Source: Pomphorhynchus laevis (lineage: Eukaryota > Acanthocephala > Palaeacanthocephala > Echinorhynchida > Pomphorhynchidae). From it: a stretch of DNA of 64,000 bases. The first letter of the stretch is position 1. Each line of letters starts with the position of its first letter. A program made the translations under genes and the position numbers. Below the pieces are notes generated by a model. It worked only from the letters and a program-made list of their open reading frames with translations, searched no databases and had not been told where the DNA came from. Positions 42,630-53,735 of this stretch are shown here, piece after piece. The stretch is from contig WNNJ02000930.1 in NCBI GenBank assembly GCA_012934845.2, positions 1 through 64,000 on the forward strand, written 5' to 3'.

Positions 42630-43700
42630 TGTGGATGCTATGTCACGTTGTGCTGCCATTGGAGCTACTGAGCTCGAAAAATGGATGATGTAATGTGTCA
42701 TCCAAGAGAGACAATTATGTCTTACATTATGTTTGCTTAGCACATCTTCCGTATTCCGGAAGATGCTTCGATTTGTGTAATCGAAGCGTCGGAGAAAATT
42801 GCAAATTTTGCACGTTTATAAAACCTCGATGTTTCTCTAGACCTGGTCTTACAATAATAAAGGCTACTAAGCCTTTAGAATGTTTGAATATAGACTACAA
42901 AGGTCCAATCCTATCGGCTACAATAAATTGCTACATCCTCATTGTTGTCAACGAATACTTCAGGTTCATAAGGCGTAAATTTCGGTCTCCAGATTGCACA
43001 TCCAGAGTGATACTAAAACATTTACACAATATCTTTAATGTATTTGGCAACTCCTTATCGGATCACGGTACAACTTTTGTCAAATGAATTTCAATTTTTT
43101 TGATAGTAAACAAAATTATTGCTAGTCGTTCCACCCATTACCATCATGAAGACTGAACGGTCAGGCTGAACGGTATAAGGGAGTGCTATGGACTTCGATT
43201 CGTTGCGCATTATCATTTGAAAATTACGCATTACTAAGTGAGACAGTCCTTTATCCCGCACTGCACTGTATTTGTTCCTTGTTTTGTACGGCTACCGGAT
43301 GCACGCCACACGAGCATTTATTTAGTTATAAATGTCTATGGTTATCAAGTCTAAACGAAGTACTACTCAAGAGAGAATGTACACAGGTACGACGATAAGG
43401 TGGAAGTTTTTGATATACTAGAAACTAATCATCAGCTACCGTTAAAACTAAAGACTGAGAAAGCTAACTGTTTCGACCAGTAAATTAGATCCATTTGAAT
43501 TGAATTGCAATCCATGTAATGATAATTATTCTAGAATTGATGATGAGTGCACTGTAGTAAGTAAAGGAAAAGGCGAAAGAGATGGATCAGAACATGACTG
43601 ACTACCATAGTTCACTGAACGATAATCAAGATATCGACGATATAATTGATAATGAGCGTTGCAAGATGCCTCCTAAAACATTTAAAATAAACTCAGCATA
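42630..43700 (+). pseudogene. gypsy integrase remnant
   Basis: It opens with VDAMSRC, the usual junction after RNase H, and continues with an integrase core (KFCTFIKPRCFSR, IIKATKPLECLNIDYKGPIL, ILIVVNEYFRFIRRKF, GNSLSDHGTTF) and its C-terminal part (LFCTATGCTPHEHLF). It completes the fossil whose first half is at 35.26-36.58 kb. Broken. Confidence 0.75.
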
Positions 43701-44420
43701 AACATAAAGTTTATCAATACCAAGAAAAATTATAAATATGCCTTCGAAGTATAAAGACTATTGCATGGAGTGAATTTCGTAATGTTGCATATTGATTATT
43801 AACAATATTCTTTTATTAACTTTTTATTTTGAATGATTGTAGATTGTTTATAAGAACCTAGTATCCTCTTTGCACTTGGTTTTTGCTCACTGCAGATGTA
43901 CTCTTGATTCAATTAATATCCCTGATCTATTGGCACATTTCACTAATGTTTAATATATGATCATGCTATTTATGATCACTTCTTCGATACACTTACTTTT
44001 AATCTTCCACGCTCCATATATATCCCTAATCCCATCTTTGTCATAAGTTACAACTTTATGTATTCTACACTTATATTATTTCATTCCTTGCCAACGCATG
44101 ATATAGTTCATTATCTACTGACGAAATATCGCATTTGTATAATTCTAAAATTTTAGTTCATTTTAAACCGTATTTTGACTTTTAAATTACATTTCATTAA
44201 AGTTAGCATTTATTGGCAGGCTAACTTTAAAGCGTCTTTAGATGTATCACTTACTGCTTATACCTTCTTTTTTATGAAATTTTTTATTTTGTCTAATATT
44301 CTATAAATGTTATTTCATATTTTGAGCAAATATAGCTAGCTGTTAAAAACGTTATGTACAATCATAAAATATTTATAAAATATATATTTGTTAAAACATT
44401 CTTCTTAGTGTAATGGTTTC
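43701..44420. other. AT-rich stretch 3' of the LicD-like gene
   Basis: No gene or repeat recognised. Part must be the 3' UTR and terminator region of the minus-strand gene at 44,425; AATAAA-like words are frequent but cannot be singled out. Confidence 0.5.
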
Positions 44421-44424
44421 ATGA

Positions 44425-45336
44425 CTAGCAGTTATGTCCGTATTTTTGTCTGCATGTTCTAAGAATATTCCAACTTTTCCCGTATCGGTATTTAACGTAA
44501 TCGAGGGAATATGCCGGAATTCTTACGAGTACCTGCTCAAACAAAGCTTGCTTTGTTGGAAAAAATAATGATGATTTGTATTTTAATCCTGAATAATCTT
44601 TTACAATTACAAATCCGTCTTTTATAATATACCAAAACAGATCAACTGTTTTCAGATTTTTCTTACTAAGCTCGACATGCGTTTGCATTTCATTTCCACT
44701 TACATTGTGAACGTGATGTCCGTTTTTTTTAAGAATCGGAACAATTTCATCGTTGAATATTTGTCTTTTCTCTAAGGGCACAATAATATCTATGTCATCG
44801 TCATACGGGATCATTTGACCGTGATGACGGACTAATCCCAACACGGATCCTGCTGACAGCGAGTAGTTGAAATCGTAGGTTTCTAAAAGCGTAATCATCT
44901 CCTTAAACATTAGAATAGTATTCCTTCGACAACACGGTGGAAAGTTAAATGTTTTGTTATGAATCTCGTTAAAATGTGCTTGCTCTAAGCATTTAGTTGT
45001 AAAGCTACAACCCTGATTGATTTCATGGCCGTTTTTGAATTTTATTAGTTTTATAATACTTGAATTCTTCATAATTTCCAAGTCGTCAATCAGGTGACTT
45101 TGATAAAATTGGGAAATGGGAAAATTGCAGTAGGCCGTGTAGTTTTCAAATACAAATGTGCAACTTAGTTTACGGCTTACTGCTTTATTTATTAATATAT
45201 GTTGTTCCGTGAAATCAAAACTTTTCCATCTTATTACAGTTACAAATGCAAAGAATATGGATAACGCTATGATTATTAATGTTAGTTTAGCTGAAAATCT
45301 ATTTTGTAAAATTCGCATTTTCCTTGAATTTAGCAT
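44425..45336 (-). CDS. LicD/fukutin-family type II membrane protein
   Basis: A 303-residue, uninterrupted single-exon protein. Residues 17-35 (LTLIIIALSIFFAFVTVI) form one membrane segment after a basic N-terminus, as in Golgi type II anchors. The LicD-type nucleotidyltransferase fold is marked by GSVLGLVR (163-170) and PYDDDIDIIV (177-186, the aspartates being the expected metal-binding residues), with VDLFWYI (231-237) downstream and YGKSWNILR near the end. A PPCCRR block (133-138) precedes the domain. Family members transfer phosphocholine or phospho-sugar groups to glycans; vertebrate fukutin and FKRP are ribitol-phosphate transferases. The actual substrate is unknown. The start is the first Met in frame, and a second Met at residue 7 is also possible. 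No operon or close neighbour; surrounded by retroelements. Introns cannot be excluded at the 5' side. Confidence 0.85.
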   Translation of the reverse strand: MLNSRKMRILQNRFSAKLTLIIIALSIFFAFVTVIRWKSFDFTEQHILINKAVSRKLSCTFVFENYTAYCNFPISQFYQSHLIDDLEIMKNSSIIKLIKFKNGHEINQGCSFTTKCLEQAHFNEIHNKTFNFPPCCRRNTILMFKEMITLLETYDFNYSLSAGSVLGLVRHHGQMIPYDDDIDIIVPLEKRQIFNDEIVPILKKNGHHVHNVSGNEMQTHVELSKKNLKTVDLFWYIIKDGFVIVKDYSGLKYKSSLFFPTKQALFEQVLVRIPAYSLDYVKYRYGKSWNILRTCRQKYGHNC

Positions 45337-46304
45337 AGCTAGATATTATATGTCGTAAGCTTAACTTCTTAAATTTTGTTATAGTCTAAATATAACAATA
45401 TAACTTACTCATTTACATCAATAAACAAAATATTTTTAATTAGATTTTTACATAAAAACAGATTTGGTTATCTTGTGAATCGCAAAATAAATTATTTTCG
45501 AAATTATAAATGATAAACATCTCGTGTATTTAATTTCTTTTACAATTTTTCAAATGTGACACGATTTCTTTCAAATTAGTTGACTGTAGACATTTTAATT
45601 CAATTTTTTGGTGATATTAATTTGATTAATATATTGTACTAGAATAAATCGTATCACCGTTACGGCCTTAAACAGGACAGCCCCCTGCTTAAGAGGGGCT
45701 GCCTTTCTCAGTAAAGATTATTTATTAAATACAAAATAAATAAAATTATATATAAACGTAACATAGTTATAATAAGAAATTAGCCGAAAGAGATTTTAAA
45801 GCAATTGAAAGCTCAAATACTACAAATTAATGCAGCTTTAACTATTATATAAATTATCTATTTGGATAATATTTATGAAAATTAAAATAAATTAAATTAT
45901 AAACATTTATAAATATTTAATGAATGTATTGCTAATATAAAAGCTAATATAATAAACTATTATATTGATGCATTATTTATAAATAATGCATTACAAATTA
46001 AAAATAATTTATTATTTTTTATAATACAAATACATATTTTACATCTTCTAAAATTGCTAAACTAGAATAATACATAAAATTGAATTATAAATATTGATAA
46101 ATAAATATATTATAAAATTGATATTATAAAATTATAAAATTGTAATTGAAATGATACAATTGAATTATTGAATAATTGAAATTACAATTACAAACTCCAT
46201 AGAATAATTTGTATTACAATTACAAACTCCATAATTATATCAACTTAATATTATGAAGCAAACTATGCAATCCTAAATCGCAAGCCATCATATCAGAACC
46301 ATCA
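45337..46304. other. AT-rich upstream region with a GC-rich hairpin
   Basis: The putative 5' region of the LicD-like gene. 45,674-45,704 holds a hairpin (CAGCCCC ... GGGGCTG, extended by AGG/CCT around one bulged A), the only GC-rich stretch nearby. The remainder is nearly pure A/T without coding signal. Confidence 0.55.
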
Positions 46305-47762
46305 ATCGCAAGCCAAACGCCTTTATTCACAATGTCACACATGCAACCGAAATGATCAGTGGGTACTTTATTCGACTGATGAGTGTTGCCGGGTACTCAT
46401 TATTTCGATGCTAAAGCGATCGTCTAGAAGTGACATGGTGACTGAAAGTGGTGAATCGAAGTCCAGTCTATCAAGCAACACCATTATAATATATATTTGT
46501 AAATTAGAGATGTAAATTATACCTCATCATATATATATACTAAATGGTGTTGCGTGATAGACTGGACTTCGCGACATTCAGTCACCGTGTCACTTCTATA
46601 CGACCAATGAGTACCCGGCAACGCTCATCAGTGGAATAAAGTACTCACTGGCCGTTTCGGTTGCTTGTGTGACATTATGAATAAAGACCTTACCGACACT
46701 TTGCTTAACTGTCTGAGGCTTACGCTCTTAACCAGATCGAATTGCTGTGCGGACCATCCTTAAACACTAGGTAAAGGTTGTTGCTGAATTGTCGCTGCAC
46801 TCGTTGGATCCTTAATGGATACGGCAGGTATATTAGTATTTCACAAATGTGCTAAGTATACAACGTTCCAGGATTTCTTACGAAATACGGCATTTATACT
46901 AAATGGTGTTGCTTGATATACTGGACTTCGATTTACGACTTTCAGTCACCATGTCACTTCTAGACGACCTCTTCAGCATCGAAATGATGAGTACCCGGCA
47001 ACACTCATCAGTAGAATGAGATACACACTGGTCGTTTCGGTTGCCTGTGTGACATTGTGAATAAAGGCGTTTCCGACACTTTGCTTAATTGTCTGAGGCT
47101 TACGCTCTTAACCAGATCGAATTCCTGTGCGGACCATTCTTAAACACAAGGCAGAGGTTGTTGCTGACTTGTCGCTGCACTCGTTGGATCTTAAATAGAT
47201 ACGGCAGATATAATAGTAGTGCACGGATGTGCTGAGTAGACAACGGTCCAGGATTTCTTACGAAATACGGCATTTATACTAAATGGTGTTGCTTCATAGA
47301 CTGGACTTCGATTCACGACTTTCAGTCACCATGTCACTTCTAGACGACCACTTCAGCATCGAAATGATGAGTACCCGGCAACACTCATCAGTAGAATGAG
47401 GTACACACTGGTCGTTTCGGTTGCTTGTGTGACATTATGAATAAAGACCTTACCGACACTTTGCTTAATTGCCTGAGGCTTACGCTCTTAACCAGATCGA
47501 ATTGCTGTGCGGACCATCCTTAAACACTAGGTAAAGGTTGTTGCTGAATTGTCGCTGCACTCGTTGGATCCTTAATGGATACGGCAGGTATATTAGTATT
47601 TCACAAATGTGCTGAGTATATAACGGTCCAGGATTTCTTACGAAATACGGCATTTATACTAAATGGTGTTGCTTGATATACTGGACTTCGATTCACGACT
47701 TTCAGTCACCATGTCACTTCTATACGACCAATGAGTACCCGACAACACTCATCAGTAGAATG
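46305..47762. repeat. 380-bp satellite, with an inverted partial copy at its left end
   Basis: Direct units start with ACTAAATGGTGTTGC at 46,539, 46,898, 47,278 and 47,658 (the last is cut at 47,762); spacings are 359, 380 and 380. A partial copy in opposite orientation lies at about 46,305-46,488, joined through a ~50-bp AT-rich spacer. Units are not coding. On the minus strand each carries GCAAC-CGAAAC...GTAC...CTGATGAG-GTTGC with a second pairing CCAGTGAGTAC/GTACTCATTGG (46,604-46,664). Confidence 0.88.
46604..46664 (-). ncRNA. Pseudoknot-like element of the 380-bp satellite (candidate)
   Basis: Minus strand order: GCAAC, CGAAACGG, CCAGTGAGTAC, a segment with CTGATGAG, GTTGC, CGG, GTACTCATTGG. 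GCAAC pairs with GTTGC (5 bp) and the 11-nt arms pair fully with one G-U, crossing each other. Same topology and same GAAAC and CTGATGAG boxes as in the 370-bp retroposon unit at 10,574. No role is proven. Confidence 0.35.
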
Positions 47763-48575
47763 AAAGAAATCAAGTCCTGCTTCCCGAAATGTGCCATATT
47801 AAATATATATTTTCAAAATCGGAATTAACAAATTCTTTTCCATCGCCGCTTTGAATCTTTAACGGATTTGCGAACAAACAAAATGACGTATTCAAATTTT
47901 TTTAACTTTAAAGGATATGTAAAAGCTTATTTTGAAAACACATATATCCCTTTTAATATCCAAAAATATCATTTACTTCTTTATAGGATCTCAGATCAAT
48001 CAGGTCTTAATTATCAATATGCACCAAGGTTTTTTTACAAATATATGTCTAAATTTTTTAGTCTTAAGGTGTTCCATGCATTTAGCAAATATAGAACATA
48101 GGCATGACTATGCGCGCGACATTTATTAGTCAATTCGTAAAAACTGATTTTAAATTTCAATTTTTATTTTTAACTTTATATATTACTACAAAGATATTAA
48201 TATTAATTATTAAGATTTAATGTATAAATTAGTGTAAATTATTATATAATTTATAATATACTATAAATTATAATATATTTTAATTTAATACAAAACTGAC
48301 TAGACGCAATCCGCTGGCATGGCTACCAACATGCACGCGCTGTTTTAATTATAATTATTTATTATTTGATCATTAATTATTTAATTTTTTAATTTTTATT
48401 TATCCTTATTTTAAATTTTTTAATGATATAAAATACTCAAGTAGCTGATCTGATTTAAATCAGAAGCTTATACAATCAATAAAATATATATAATTATTAA
48501 TATGTAATTTTATAATATATAATTATTAATATGTTATAAATTAATATTATAAATTATAATTATAATTATATTATA
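47763..48575. other. AT-rich stretch
   Basis: Nothing recognised. The open frames at 47,868-48,129 are Phe/Tyr/Asn-rich, as expected from base composition. Confidence 0.5.
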
Positions 48576-48755
48576 AATTAATATTAGTTTTTGTTAATGT
48601 TAATTTAATGTTCATATCTAGATATACCCCTTCTTTATCATTAATATTGGTTTTGTTAAGAATAAGGCTTTCTGGATAAATGTGCTCACTAATTGAATAA
48701 AAATTATTAGAATTAAATACACATATATCATCAGTGTATTCTAATGCAAAGTATA

Positions 48756-49310
48756 TTATTTATTATCCATCCATAAAAATTTGCCACTTAAGAGTTTAAA
48801 TTTATTCTTTATATTATTGTGTTGATTTATATATTTTACTATTTTCTGCTTGATGTTATTTTTATAGTAACCTAGTTTAAAATATGCGTCTATTAAATTA
48901 TTTAAATGATTTTGAAGAAAGCCAATATCATTACATATTGTTGCAATTCTTAAAATTTCATTATTTAATGTATTATATTTTATATTATATGGTATGCATG
49001 AATGCTCATGCAAAAATATGGTTCTTGTAAATTTAAATATGCCATCTTTACGATATAAATTAATATTAGTTTTTGTTAATGTTAATTTAATGTTCATATC
49101 TAGATATACCCCTTCTTTATCATTAATATTGGTTTTGTTAAGAATAAAGCTATCTGGATTAATTTGTTCGCTTATTGAATAAAAATTATTAGAGTTAATA
49201 GTTACACAGTTATGAACAAATTCATAGTCTATAAAGCTTAAAAATAAGTCAGTTACAAATAAGTCAGTTACTAATATACTTACAAATAAGTCTATTACCT
49301 CCCATTAGAA
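48756..49310 (-). pseudogene. Penelope-like RT, C-terminal fragment
   Basis: Reads MNIKLTLTKTNINLYRKDG, FTRTIFLHEHSCIPYNI, and LRIATICNDIGFLQNHLNNL, the thumb-like region following the RT palm in Penelope-like proteins. It overlaps in content with the end of P1, so it is a separate partial copy. Confidence 0.65.
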
Positions 49311-49336
49311 CATTTTTTATTTGTCTCTACTTTCAA

Positions 49337-49415
49337 ATAATTTTGATAATCTTAATTTTGATAATCCTTATTTTGATAATCTTAATTTTGATAATTTTGA
49401 TTTCCAGTTTGATAA
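49337..49415 (+). repeat. 16-bp minisatellite
   Basis: Imperfect repeats of TTTTGATAATCTTAAT, about four to five copies, interrupting the sequence between Penelope fragments P1 and P2. Confidence 0.7.
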
Positions 49416-49936
49416 TGATAAACTGGAAATAATAATACACCGGAAGGACAACAGAATTCCATCTTATGTTCAAAGCCGTAGTTGTTATCATAGTCATACT
49501 TTATTAAATTACTATATAGAAAATGTTAAAATTTCATTTTAAAGAAATTCAGTTTTATTAATTTTTCCTTTTTTATGGTAAATAATTAAAAAAATAATAA
49601 AAATAATTAAATAATTTATTTTTTACACTTCTTATATTTTCTCATTTGTTAAAAAAGGTGGACCCCTAAACACACTGTTGTGCAAATAACTCAGCCTAGA
49701 AGCTTTAGGCTTTAAAGCTGAAAACCTTCAAGCTTTTCAGCTTAGAAGCTTTAACTCATCTTTAAGCGTTTAACCTTTGAATTTATGCAAATGCGCCTCT
49801 TTCTCCTGGAACTTTTTACAAATCGCCAAAGATGTCTTGAAAAACCTTGATTTTTGATTGCATTTACAATTATTATGAATAAATGTTTAATTTGCATTTA
49901 AAAAGAATTAAATCAGCTAACTGAGTCTACGTATTG
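49416..49936. other. AT-rich stretch between Penelope fragments
   Basis: No gene seen. An AAGCTTTAGGCTTTAAAGCTGAAAA-like run of AAGCTT/AGCTTT words occurs at 49,688-49,760. Confidence 0.5.
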
Positions 49937-50671
49937 TTATATAATTATAAAAGTAAATTTAAATATGTCATCTTTACGATATAAATTAATAGTAGTTTTA
50001 GTTAATGTTAATTTAATGTTCATATCTAGATATACACCTTCTTTATCATTAATATTGGTTTTGTTAAGAATAAGGCTTTCTGGATAAATGTGCTCACTAA
50101 TTGAATAAAAATTATTAGAATTAAATACACATATATCATCAATGTATCGAAACATATATTTCATATATTTATATTGTTTAGATTTAGTTTTTACACAGTT
50201 ATGAACAAATTCATATTCTATAAAGCTTAAAAACAAGTCAGCTATAATTGGGCTACTATTACCACCCATTGGAACACCTTTTACTTGTCTAAATATAGAT
50301 GTCCCTACTTTTAAATAATTTTGATTTATCAAAATATTTAAGGATTCTATTAATTCAATTTTATCCATTTATTTATATTTATTTGATGGTTTAATTTTTG
50401 TTAGATAGGCGTTAATGTTATTATAACATATATATGTATATCTTTTTCTGAATACAAGATTAATAAATTCTATAATATCTACTAAATCTAGATTTGTATA
50501 AAGCGTACTAAAATCGTATGTATTTATATTTTGAAAATTTATTCCTTTTGTCTGTTCTAAAAATTCTTTTGTAGAATTAATACTGAAATAGTGTTTTATA
50601 CCAGTATTAATTTCGATTACCTTGCAATATTTTTTAAAATGTGCTTTAATTACTTTAAGTATTTTATTCAT
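49937..50671 (-). pseudogene. Penelope-like reverse transcriptase core
   Basis: The upstream piece (50,671-50,369) has the motif A region NTYDFSTLYTNLDLVDIIEF; the piece 50,368-49,937 has IFRQVKGVPMGGNSSPIIAD (motif B), LFLSFIEYEFVHNC, catalytic FRYIDDICVFN (motif C) and YPESLILNKTN. FSTLYT, GVPMGGN and RYIDD are hallmarks of Penelope-like RTs, which are closer to telomerase than to LINE RTs. The two pieces are adjacent and look like one former protein. Confidence 0.8.
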
Positions 50672-50800
50672 ATAAACAGAAAGTGGTTTTAATGTACATT
50701 TAAACGCACTACATATGAACCTAGGTTTTATTGGATTTTTATGTAATTTTGGATTCCAATATAATATAGGTATAGTTTTATTATCTAAGACAATTATTAT

Positions 50801-51417
50801 TTATAATTATTTAATTATTTATTATTCAATTATTTGAATTTTTAGCGTTATTAGTTAATTTATAAAATACGTAGACTCAGTTAGCTGATCCGATTAGTAA
50901 CTAATAATAATGACCGGGTTTTAATTTTCAAAACCAATCTATTATCGAAGATTCAGATTATTATAAACTTATTTATTTTTAAAATATAAAACTCAGTCAA
51001 GTAATTTTATACATAATCCACGGCTAGTCATGTGTGGATCAATCTTTATTGATTTACCTAATTAATTCCGAAGCTATTTGAAATGTAATCCTAGATAATT
51101 TATTTACTAATTCCAAATTTTTAACGATTGTTAAGAAACGTAATTTACCTTATAGGAAATCGTTTTTAGTTAAATCATACTCTTTCTTATCTCAGTATAT
51201 ATACTATGATATTAATCACATGATAATTTGTGTAACTAACGTTTTACACATTTCAACATTATGTTTTAAGAAATTTTTCCTTTTTACATTTTAACAGCTT
51301 ATTTTTGTAATTGCGATTTATTCTTCGCGAAAAATGCAACGCAACAATAGGTTCTTAAAATCAAAAACTCATCACATAAATTTAGTCATGTCGCAAGTAA
51401 CGTCGGAGCTATCAAGA
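50801..51417. other. AT-rich stretch
   Basis: No gene or repeat recognised. Confidence 0.5.
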
Positions 51418-51597
51418 CGCCGGGTGGTTCAATCGGAAGGCGGCGTGTTGGATTGGTTGGGGGCTCAGATCACTATGGATTTGATGCCGTAAATGGAATA
51501 GAAGACTATTACAGACTGATGATAAAGTAGAAGAGTGAACAAGTTTGTTCACTGTTTGTCTAACTCGTCTTTATTCCATTTGTTTTTCATTAATAAA
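51418..51597 (+). mobile_element. LINE B 3'-end fragment
   Basis: About 180 bp: GGTGGTTCAATCGGAAGGCG, GTTGGATTGGTTGGGGGCTC and an end with TTCATTAATAAAAAAAG. It matches the 3' UTR of B1 (26.94-27.01 kb, minus strand). A strongly 5'-truncated insertion. Confidence 0.75.
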
Positions 51598-52260
51598 AAA
51601 AGTAATCAAGCAATTCAAGCAAAATTGAGCAGCAATTGAAAAATAAGTAAGTGCTCTAAATCTTTCAAACACATCTTTAGCTTACGAAGTCAACAACGAT
51701 AACACGACAGGGCGATCAAACATTCAAACGAAACAATCAAACCTTTAAACGAAACAATAAATTTATTTCAAAAAAAAATGAAAACATGAAACTTGTAAAT
51801 ATTCGATAATTTCCTCTAACGGGAATCAATGCTCTGGAATGGCGGTTAGTAACTCTGATGGTTAGAATTTCCTTGTAGAACTTGCTCAAACCAAAAAGTT
51901 AGCGACCTTAATCGAAGTTAAAGTAGCTTTCCTAATAAAACTAGATGACTACTATAAACATTGCTCAAACCATTTATTTTAAAATACAAATCAAGTGATA
52001 TACAATTCTGCCCGAAATTTCCTAAGGACTTTTCGCACATTTTTCGTATCACACGGCATGGCCCTGGAATATATTAGTTTCTCTAATCTTAACCTAAAAA
52101 CTTTGGATCAATGAGCACAATTCGTACAGCAGTTAAAATCACTAACATCCAGTTTTACCTCGATGAATAAGATTTGGTTACTTTTGGTAATACGTTCCAA
52201 GTAAGAAATCTAAGATTAAAGCTTATTGACTTTCGCTAATCAGAAATCGTTAAATCATAT
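51598..52260. other. AT-rich stretch upstream of LINE B4
   Basis: No gene recognised; no clear repeat. Confidence 0.5.
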
Positions 52261-52269
52261 GAAAAACTA

Positions 52270-53680
52270 TTGAAGTCAACAATAAAGAATTTACTCATAA
52301 CGTTAAATTCTGGGCCATATATCACACCCGCCACCATATCTTCGACGAAACGATCAGCTTCCCCGGGAACAACGAAGACAAAACTTCTGAAGAAAAAATG
52401 TAACTGGTCAAAAGCGGAGGGAAATGGTGAGAGCCTCCAGCTAACTCCAATCCTAACACTTCAGGTGGAAGAGCTGCGTCTGCTGTTGGTTCTGATAGCG
52501 GGAAGGTTATGCTGAGCTCAACTAGGTGACCTGTTCAGTCAGGTTACCTAGTCAGGTCACCTATTCTATTCAGTAGAATCGGGAGGTGCTTCTATTCTTC
52601 GTTTTCTATAAGCTACCAACGCAGTCCTTTTGGAAACTAGATCAATTTGGTCTCCCCATAACATTACACGGCTTATCCCACAGCAAATTATACCCCACTT
52701 TATTCCGTACATACCCCACCTCACTCATTTTCATCGCAAGTTCTTTTAACCTTAATTAAAAGCCTAAGATATTCTTCTTACTGAACGTTTCTTGACCAGC
52801 GATGTCTTATTTAGCGATAACACTCCTCTGGAAGAACGGTAATCGTTTCAGCATAGCCAATATCTATATTTGGTCAGGAGAGATTCACAAGAAACGTGAC
52901 CTCCTGGATCGTATATTGGGTAGCAACTATAAAATGTTACTTGGTGACGTCAACGACATACTTCACGTTAGACGGTATTAGGTAACTGATATGACATGCT
53001 ACTAGATGATTTCAACGACAGGATTGGTCGTTGGATTAGAACCACACTCCTCAGAGCCTTGAACGAATTTCTTATTTAATTACCACCATTCCCCAATGAT
53101 GGTAATTGACATTTTACATTTTATCAAATAAAACCCAATCGCGCCAACAGTTGTTGCAATCGCGCCAACAACTGTCCAACTCGAATGGCCTACTTCATTG
53201 GCGGCTAGATAATGATACGCTGCTAAGGATGATATTCCACTTTAATCCAATCAGAGTAGCCCTTTTCCAGACAGCTTTCGGACTCTTCCTTATTGTAGGA
53301 CCAATTCAATTCCTACCTCACTTCGCAAGGTTTTGGGACCCTATTGACTACAGATAAAGGTCGCGTTTTCAATCTAACTCCAACAAAACTTAAGGTCCTA
53401 GCAAAAATGTTTAACCTTCATAATCTCTTTGTTTCCGCCGGACAGGTAATCTCGAACGACTACTGGAGCACTAGATATAGATATAGGGCGATCATTGCTT
53501 GCCTTAACCCTTCTCAGTCTTCCTTTTGGAAGATATTCAAGAAGTTTGCCAACTGGTGGAGAGGTATCAGGTTAAATTGGTAAAAGAGTCATTATTTTGG
53601 AAGAGTCACTATCCCTAAACAATTATGGTGCCATTCCTTCACACCAACCAATCCCTACCTCGATGATTTAAACAGCAGGG
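52270..53680 (+). mobile_element. LINE B copy 4 (B4), ORF1 end to linker, truncated on both sides
   Basis: 52,270-52,515 matches the end of B ORF1 by position (basic, TKTKLLKKKCNWSK). 52.74-53.06 kb has endonuclease words (ITLLWKNGNRFSIANIYI, WSGEIHKKRDLLDRILGS, LLGDVND). 53,106-53,583 is the linker (FHFNPIRVALFQTAFGLF, LTPTKLKVLAKMFNLHN, PSQSSFWKIFKKF). GDFN reads GDVN. A GGTAACTGA/GTCAGGTTACC-type duplication occurs at 52,530-52,565. The RT is missing. Confidence 0.75.
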
Positions 53681-53684
53681 ATCC

Positions 53685-53735
53685 AACCAAACATTTTTGT
53701 AAACAAAGTTATTATTATGGTTTGGTTTCCCTGCA
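53685..53735 (+). repeat. Short inverted-repeat unit, third copy
   Basis: AACCAAAC ... TATGGTTTGGTT, the same ~45-bp unit as in the duplication (33,676 and 54,893), sitting between LINE B4 and LINE F. Confidence 0.6.

Larger units (their letters stand above)
35263..43700 (+). mobile_element. Ty3/gypsy fossil, interrupted by a LINE B pair
   Basis: gag, zinc knuckle, protease, RT and RNase H pieces lie at 35,263-36,580. The stretch after RNase H (VDAMSRC) and an integrase resume at 42,630-43,700. The DNA between is two LINE B copies (36.58-42.62 kb). So a LINE B insertion, or a pair of them, split the gypsy element between RNase H and integrase. The element has large internal losses and many breaks: an old, dead fossil. 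No certain LTR pair was found. Ty3/gypsy assignment rests on domain order and RT wording. Confidence 0.75.
48580..50800 (-). mobile_element. Penelope-like element, several overlapping fragments
   Basis: Three minus-strand pieces overlap in content: P1 (about 50.78-49.95 kb, RT core), P2 (about 49.31-48.76 kb, end of RT core and the region after it) and P3 (about 48.74-48.58 kb, end of RT core). Repeated words include ILNKTNINDKEGVYLDMNIK. Wording of the RT is Penelope-type. No GIY-YIG endonuclease was recognised. The arrangement of partial copies is common for this class. It is broken and AT-drifted. Confidence 0.75.

Noticed and set aside
44425-45336. Bacterial contaminant or recent bacterial licD transfer
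   Set aside because: A eukaryote-style N-terminal anchor, local AT content and retroelement flanks fit a resident gene; no bacterial neighbours.
51418-51490. tRNA gene suggested by GGTTCAATC
   Set aside because: No acceptor stem, D arm or anticodon arm around it; it is the 3' UTR of LINE B.
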